Source: Streptomyces virginiae
Lineage (GTDB): Bacteria; Actinomycetota; Actinomycetes; Streptomycetales; Streptomycetaceae
Assembly (NCBI RefSeq): GCF_000720455.1
Contig: NZ_JOAK01000001.1
Span: forward strand, 62,001-126,000
Direction of reading: 5' to 3'
DNA: 64,000 nt
The notes under the pieces were generated by a model, which was not told the origin of the DNA, ran no database searches, and saw nothing but the letters and a program-made list of their open reading frames with translations. Position numbers and translations under genes: made by a program. This document shows positions 59,616 through 64,000 of this stretch, piece after piece. Each line of letters starts with the position of its first letter. Position 1 is the first letter of the stretch.

Positions 59616-60527
59616 TCAGGCCGTGACGAGGTAGGAGAAGACCGACTCGAGGGACTCGTCGGAGGGTGAGACCGTCAGCAGCCGGATGCCGTGCTGTCGG
59701 GCCACGACGGGCAGCAGTTCGGTGAACCGGCCGAAGTCGACGGCCTGGATGCGCAGCGCGCCCTCCTTCAGGTCGACCTCGATGCCGGCCGTGGAGGGGT
59801 CGGCGATCAGGGCCGCTGCGAGGGCCCGGTCGTCGGAGGAGCGGACCAGGTAGCGGTGCGGGCGGTCCGTCATCAGGCGGCGGATCTTGCGGAAGTCGCC
59901 GGAGGCGGCGTGCCGTCCGGCCACGACCACCTCGATGTGGGAGGCGAGCTGCTCGACCTCCTCCAGGATGTGGGAGGAGAACAGGACGGTGCGTCCTTCG
60001 TCGCCCATGCGCCGCAGCAGGTCCATCAGCTGCATGCGCTGGCGGGGGTCCATGCCGTTGAACGGCTCGTCCAGGAGCAGCACGGACGGGTCGTGGACGA
60101 GGGCGGACGCCATCTTCACGCGCTGGCGCATGCCCTTGGAGTAGGTGGAGATCTTGCGGTCCTGCGCGTACTCCATCTCGACGGTGGCCAGTGCGCGCTG
60201 CGCGGCCGCGTCGTCGAGGCCGTGGAGCTCGGCGTTGGCGACGACGAACTCACGGCCGGTGAGGAAGTCGTACATCGCCTCGCGCTCGGGCACGACGCCC
60301 ACCTGCTTGTAGATCTGCTCGTTGCGCCAGATCGGGGCGCCGTCGAGGGTGACGGTGCCCGTGGAGGGGGCGAGGAAGCCGCCCATCATGTTGATGAGGG
60401 TGGACTTGCCCGCGCCGTTGGGGCCCAGCAGTCCCGTGACGCCGGGGCCGATGCGCATGGTCACGTCGTTGACGGCGACGACGTTCCCGAACCAGCGGGA
60501 GGTGTGGTCGATGTCGATGGTGGTCAC
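59616..60527 (-). CDS. ABC transporter ATP-binding protein
   Basis: A 303-residue ATPase. Walker A GLLGPNGAGKSTLINMM, Q loop VGVVPEREAMYDF, signature YSKGMRQRVKMASAL, Walker B VLLLDEPFNGMDP, H loop VLFSSHILEEVEQLA. C-terminal ~80 residues form a small regulatory domain. GTG start overlaps the upstream permease stop by 4 bp (GTGA). Energises the permease encoded just downstream (58875). Confidence 0.96.
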   Translation of the reverse strand: MTTIDIDHTSRWFGNVVAVNDVTMRIGPGVTGLLGPNGAGKSTLINMMGGFLAPSTGTVTLDGAPIWRNEQIYKQVGVVPEREAMYDFLTGREFVVANAELHGLDDAAAQRALATVEMEYAQDRKISTYSKGMRQRVKMASALVHDPSVLLLDEPFNGMDPRQRMQLMDLLRRMGDEGRTVLFSSHILEEVEQLASHIEVVVAGRHAASGDFRKIRRLMTDRPHRYLVRSSDDRALAAALIADPSTAGIEVDLKEGALRIQAVDFGRFTELLPVVARQHGIRLLTVSPSDESLESVFSYLVTA

Positions 60528-61411
60528 AGCCCGGCCTTCCGGTAGCGGGCCATCAGGGCGGCGTAGGAGCCGGCGATCAGGCCGAGGGCGACGAGCAGGT
60601 AGACGAAGCCGGTGCCGGCCGAGGGGCCCTCACCGCCGGGGAAGGCGGAGGTGGCGCCGAGGAACGCGGTCTGCACGCCGTCGATCAAGGTGATCGGGGA
60701 GAACAGGCCCAGCCAGTCGATGGCTTCCGCGTTCCCGGTGCTGTAGGCGATGCCCTGCACCGCGGTGACCGCCCCGTAGGGGATCAGCAGCACCGCGATG
60801 ATCGCCGCGACGCCGAACCCACGGCGCGGCGTGAGCGCGGCCATCACCAGGCCGATCCCGGAGAAGAGCAGCGACAGCAGCAGAACCGACACGAGTCCTT
60901 GCCCGAATCCCTTGGTCTGGTCGGCGAAGTCGAACTTCGCCAGGAGCGCGCCGATCCACATGATCAGCAGCGGGGTCGCGGTGAGGATGAACATGGCCGA
61001 GGCCATGGCCGCGTACTTGGCGACGACGTAGTCGACGCGCTCGATGGGCCGCGAGAAGTAGAGCGGGACCGTCTTGAAGCGCAGGTCGCGCGAGACGGAC
61101 TGCGGCGCCTGGGAGGCGAGGTAGAGGCCGATGACCACCTGGGTGGTCAGGGCGTACGTCGTGTACTTGATCGGCAGGTCCGTGGAGCCGGGCACCGCGA
61201 TGGCGACCGCGACGATGATCAGCGCCGGAACGCACATCACCGCGAAGAGCAGCATCGGGAGGACCTTGGACTTGGCGGACCGGCCGAGCCCGTAGGCGCC
61301 GCGCAGGGACTGGGAGAACAGTGACGTGCGGGCGTAGGCACGGCCGAGCCGCGGTCCGTCGTAGGACCGGTAGCCGATGTTGTGGATCTGCGTCGACGTT
61401 TCAGGCGCCAT
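60524..61411 (-). CDS. ABC-2 type transporter permease
   Basis: A 295-residue permease with six or seven spans. VKLRFKTVPLYFSRPIERVDYVVAKYAAMASAMFILTATPLLIMW contains the typical ABC-2 motif; a basic N-terminus (GPRLGRAYARTSLFSQSLRGAYGLGRSAK) is cytosolic. Belongs with the ATPase encoded upstream, which overlaps it by 11 bp. Confidence 0.9.
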   Translation of the reverse strand: MAPETSTQIHNIGYRSYDGPRLGRAYARTSLFSQSLRGAYGLGRSAKSKVLPMLLFAVMCVPALIIVAVAIAVPGSTDLPIKYTTYALTTQVVIGLYLASQAPQSVSRDLRFKTVPLYFSRPIERVDYVVAKYAAMASAMFILTATPLLIMWIGALLAKFDFADQTKGFGQGLVSVLLLSLLFSGIGLVMAALTPRRGFGVAAIIAVLLIPYGAVTAVQGIAYSTGNAEAIDWLGLFSPITLIDGVQTAFLGATSAFPGGEGPSAGTGFVYLLVALGLIAGSYAALMARYRKAGL

Positions 61412-62390
61412 CGGAACCGGCTCCCTTCTGCTGAGCGGTGTACGCGGGGTGGTCGTTGTCGCGGAAGACCTCCGCGATGTGGTGGCGGCGCTGTTCCATG
61501 CGGACCAGGCCGATGCCCAGCTCGGCGACGGTGTCGCGGATGGTGTCGTAGGTGTGCTCGCCGGTGGCCTCGACGAGGAGGATGTGGCCGGCTCCGGGCA
61601 GGCCCTGCTCCTCGCCGGCGTGCAGGGCGATGCCCGCCTCGGTGAGTGCCTTACGCAGGGCGGCGCTGCCGTCCGGGTGGGCGTCGGAGTCGGTGACCTC
61701 GACCGCGAGGGTCGTGGTGGTCTGGGTGAAGTCGCTGGTGGAGCTGGAGCGCAGCAGCTTGCCGCCGTCGACGACCACCACGTGGTCGCAGGTCCGCTCC
61801 AGCTCGCCGAGGAGGTGGGAGGTGACCAGGACGGAGATGCCGAAGTCGGTGTAGACGCGGCGGATCAGGCCGAGCATCTCGTCGCGCCCGACCGGGTCCA
61901 GGCCGTTGGTCGGCTCGTCGAGGAGGACCAGCTGGGGGTCGTGGACGAGTGCCTGGGCGAGCTTGACGCGCTGCTTCATGCCCGTGGAGTAGCCGCCGAT
62001 GGGGCGGTAGCGCTCCTCGTACAGCCCGACGTGGCGCAGGGTGTCGGCGGTGCGCTCGCGGGCCGCGGTCGGCGGCAGCCCGGACATGCGCGCCATGTGG
62101 ACGACGAACTCGGTGGCCGAGACGTCGGGTGGCAGGCAGTCGTGCTCGGGCATGTACCCGACGCGTTCACGGATGGCGCTGCCATGCGTATTGACGTCGA
62201 GGCCGAGCACGGCGGCGCTGCCCTCGGTGGCGGGGGACAGTCCCAGCAGAATCTTGATCAGCGTGGACTTGCCGGCTCCGTTGGCGCCCACGAGCCCGGT
62301 CACGCCGGGTCCGATGTCCAGGGAGAGCCGGTCGAGGGCGGTCACTCGGGGGTACCGCTTGCTCAGGCTTTCGGTCGCGATGACAGTCAC
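61401..62390 (-). CDS. ABC transporter ATP-binding protein
   Basis: A 329-residue ATPase, first gene of the four-gene leftward operon. Walker A GLVGANGAGKSTLIKILL, Q loop VGYMPEHDCLPPD, signature YSTGMKQRVKLAQAL, Walker B LVLLDEPTNGLDP, H loop VLVTSHLLGELERT; C-terminal extension about 235-329. GTG at 62390 chosen because the frame upstream is not protein-like; no clear ribosome site, possibly leaderless. About 35% similar in layout to the second ATPase, suggesting an old duplication of an ATPase-permease pair. Confidence 0.94.
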   Translation of the reverse strand: MTVIATESLSKRYPRVTALDRLSLDIGPGVTGLVGANGAGKSTLIKILLGLSPATEGSAAVLGLDVNTHGSAIRERVGYMPEHDCLPPDVSATEFVVHMARMSGLPPTAARERTADTLRHVGLYEERYRPIGGYSTGMKQRVKLAQALVHDPQLVLLDEPTNGLDPVGRDEMLGLIRRVYTDFGISVLVTSHLLGELERTCDHVVVVDGGKLLRSSSTSDFTQTTTTLAVEVTDSDAHPDGSAALRKALTEAGIALHAGEEQGLPGAGHILLVEATGEHTYDTIRDTVAELGIGLVRMEQRRHHIAEVFRDNDHPAYTAQQKGAGSDGA

Positions 62391-62502
62391 GGATCCGACG
62401 TTAGTGGCGTGGCCCTCGTCAGGCGTCAGACCTGGAGCTGGATCCGGTCTCAGCCTTCCGGCGTACATACCCGTACTGGAGGCTGATGTGGACCGGACAA
62501 CT

Positions 62503-62511
62503 TTGTCCACA
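62503..62511 (+). promoter_or_regulatory. Single DnaA box
   Basis: TTGTCCACA, the preferred Streptomyces DnaA box, in the 216-bp gap between the ABC operon and the M24 peptidase gene. Isolated, so of low weight. Confidence 0.5.
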
Positions 62512-62606
62512 GGTCCGTGCACGACCCTTGACGTGATCTCCGGTCATTGTCACATTCATCAGTGTCAACTTACGGGCGCGTACGGCTCTACGGATGGACG
62601 GCTGAC

Positions 62607-63491
62607 ATGGCTGGGGACACCAGGCAACGCACCGCGCGACACCCCGGACGGCACTCCGGGCGGCCCTCCGCCGACCTGAGCGGGTTCAGAGAGGTGCAGC
62701 GCCTCTCGTACGAGTGCGCCGAGGCGGTCGCGGCGCAGCTGCGTCCCGGAGTGACCGAGCGCGAGGCGGCGCGCATGCAGCGCGAGTGGCTGCGCGACCG
62801 CGGGGTCCGGGACTGGTTCCACCTGCCGTTCGCCTGGTTCGGGGACCGCACCGCCTTCGCGAACTTCCGCATCCCGCTGCAGTTCTTCCCGACCAACCGG
62901 CGGCTGGAGCCGGGGATGCCGTTCATCCTCGACATGGCCCCCGTCTACAAGGGCTTCTCGGCGGACATCGGCTACTCGGGCAGCCTCGGCCTGAATCCGG
63001 TGCAGGACCGGCTCATGTCCGATCTTCAGGCGCACCGGAGGCTGATCCTGGAGCAGGTGCGCGAACGCCGCTCCCTGCGCGAGATCTACGAGGACGTCGA
63101 GCGGCTGATGAACCGGCAGGGGTACGCCAACCGGCACCGCGCCTACCCCTTCGGCGTGATCGCCCACAAGATCGACCGGGTCAAGGAGCGGCGCTGGTCG
63201 CCGACGGCGTTCGGTTTCGGCACGCAGTCCCTCAAGGGGCTGGCCAGTGACGCCCTGCACGGGCACCGTGAGGGCTGGTCCCCGCTGTGGAGCCCCTACC
63301 ACTTCTCCGACCACCCGCCGCAGCCGGGCCTGTGGGCGGTGGAGCCGCACCTGGGCTTCCGGGGCACCGGCGCGAAGTTCGAGGAGATCCTCGTGGTGAC
63401 CGACTCCCGGGACCCCGAGGAGAGCGCGTTCTGGCTGGACGACGATCTGCCGCACGTGCGGCGCTGGGCCGAGGAGGAGAAGGCAGCATGA
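62607..63491 (+). CDS. M24-family metallopeptidase
   Basis: A 294-residue pita-bread enzyme lacking the N-terminal PepP domain. Metal ligands recognisable: Asp in MPFILDMAPVYKGFSADIGYSGS (two), His in FGVIAHKID, Glu in LWAVEPHLG and Glu in AKFEEILVV. The divergent spacing suggests it may be a non-classical member rather than a true methionine or prolyl aminopeptidase. ATG at 62607. Overlaps the hydrolase gene by 4 bp (ATGA), so the two are coupled. Confidence 0.82.
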   Translation: MAGDTRQRTARHPGRHSGRPSADLSGFREVQRLSYECAEAVAAQLRPGVTEREAARMQREWLRDRGVRDWFHLPFAWFGDRTAFANFRIPLQFFPTNRRLEPGMPFILDMAPVYKGFSADIGYSGSLGLNPVQDRLMSDLQAHRRLILEQVRERRSLREIYEDVERLMNRQGYANRHRAYPFGVIAHKIDRVKERRWSPTAFGFGTQSLKGLASDALHGHREGWSPLWSPYHFSDHPPQPGLWAVEPHLGFRGTGAKFEEILVVTDSRDPEESAFWLDDDLPHVRRWAEEEKAA

Positions 63492-64000
63492 GCGGCGTGA
63501 GCGGAGCAGGAGCGGCGGATCTCCCGGGTGCGCGGGAGCAGTGGGTGCGCACCGGCGGGATCGAGTTGTGCGTGGTCGAGCTCGGTGAGCGGGGCCGCCC
63601 GACCGTACTGCTGGTGCACGGCTACCCGGACAGCAAGGAAGTCTGGACGGAGGTCGCCGAGCGGCTCGCGACGCGCTTCCACGTGGTGCTCTACGACGTA
63701 CGCGGCCACGGGCGCTCCACCGCGCCGCAGCCGCTGCGCGGCGGCTTCACCCTGGAGAAGCTGACCGACGACTTCCTGGCGGTGGCGGACGCGGTCAGTC
63801 CGGACCGGCCGGTGCACCTGGTGGGCCACGACTGGGGTTCCGTACAGGGCTGGGAGTTCGCGACGGTCGGGCGTACGGAGGGGCGGATCGCGTCCTTCAC
63901 GTCGATGTCGGGGCCCTCCCTGGACCACTTCGGGCACTGGATCAAGAAGCGCATGTCGCGGCCGACCCCGCGCGCGGCGGCGCAGCTCCTCGGCCAGGCC
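63488..64000 (+). CDS. Alpha/beta hydrolase, probably SDR fusion (cut at window end)
   Basis: The first 171 residues of a longer protein. Motifs: TVLLVHGYPDSKEVW (oxyanion hole), YDVRGHGRS and the nucleophile elbow HLVGHDWGSVQGW with Asp as nucleophile (GHDWGS, epoxide-hydrolase type). In streptomycetes an EphD-like alpha/beta-hydrolase plus short-chain dehydrogenase fusion commonly follows an M24 gene; the rest lies outside the window, so the fusion is inferred. Confidence 0.85.
   Translation, partial: MSGVSGAGAADLPGAREQWVRTGGIELCVVELGERGRPTVLLVHGYPDSKEVWTEVAERLATRFHVVLYDVRGHGRSTAPQPLRGGFTLEKLTDDFLAVADAVSPDRPVHLVGHDWGSVQGWEFATVGRTEGRIASFTSMSGPSLDHFGHWIKKRMSRPTPRAAAQLLGQA

Noticed and set aside
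62503..62511. Second DnaA-box cluster near the M24 gene
   Set aside because: Only one perfect box is present; a single 9-mer is not unusual in 64 kb.

Overview
The window is about 72% GC and carries spliced-together signs of a Streptomyces chromosome: GTG starts, a SigB/SigF-type sigma factor, an SSI-family protease inhibitor, many small secreted proteins, RsbW-like ATPases and a DtpA-type Tat peroxidase. Seven perfect copies of the ParB site GTTTCACGTGAAAC and a cluster of DnaA boxes place it close to the replication origin. The gene order (sigF-like gene, two-component pair with two glycosyltransferases, pepP, copper operon with dtpA, pheA, serS, HAD hydrolase, ABC genes, M24 peptidase) resembles, from memory, the S. 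coelicolor SCO4035 to SCO3957 interval read backwards. No insertion sequence, prophage, CRISPR array or resistance island is visible; this is core, not accessory, DNA.

Layout. 0-5 kb: sigma factor, lipoprotein, MarR plus DHA2 efflux pump with two visible MarR operators, TetR. 5-11 kb: leftward operon of response regulator, histidine kinase, GT2/GtrA glycosyltransferase and GT39 glycosyltransferase. 11-16.4 kb: amidohydrolase and ABM monooxygenase pair, DUF2797 and Lrp pair, SMP-30 lactonase, PH-domain protein, tRNA-Arg and tRNA-Ser, SSI inhibitor. 16.4-22.8 kb: a 1113-residue PAS/pseudokinase/receiver protein, an ABM membrane protein, an acyl-CoA ligase with a tandem parS in front, and a SigE-family sigma factor. 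22.9-27.6 kb: a five-gene overlapping operon (two acyl-CoA dehydrogenases, two MaoC proteins one fused to a DUF35 zinc/OB domain, and an Ltp2-like thiolase) with the composition of the mycobacterial igr steroid side-chain operon.

27.7-45 kb: small secreted and membrane proteins, LuxR regulator, tRNA-Ser, secreted trypsin-like protease, cysteine dioxygenase plus YeiH-type exporter, LysR, HtrA protease, GDPD, RsbW-like ATPase, SEC-C protein, prim-pol-like protein, a PP2C/SpoIIE-like protein with an altered metal motif, Xaa-Pro aminopeptidase and a second RsbW-like ATPase. 45-53 kb: the copper operon (membrane protein, YcnI, Sco, PCuAC chaperone, CopC-CopD, DtpA peroxidase) followed by pheA. 53.0-53.5 kb: a 524-bp gene-free segment with five DnaA boxes in front of serS.

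53.5-64 kb: serS and a HAD hydrolase, a NarL-type two-component system converging on a rhomboid-like gene whose C-terminal codons are two parS sites, two ABC-2 transporter ATPase/permease pairs in one leftward operon, an M24 peptidase and the start of an alpha/beta-hydrolase gene cut by the window end. The most noteworthy signals are the parS sites read as codons inside proteins, the DnaA-box segment, the igr-like operon in a streptomycete core region, and three proteins that keep a signalling or replication fold while lacking key catalytic residues.
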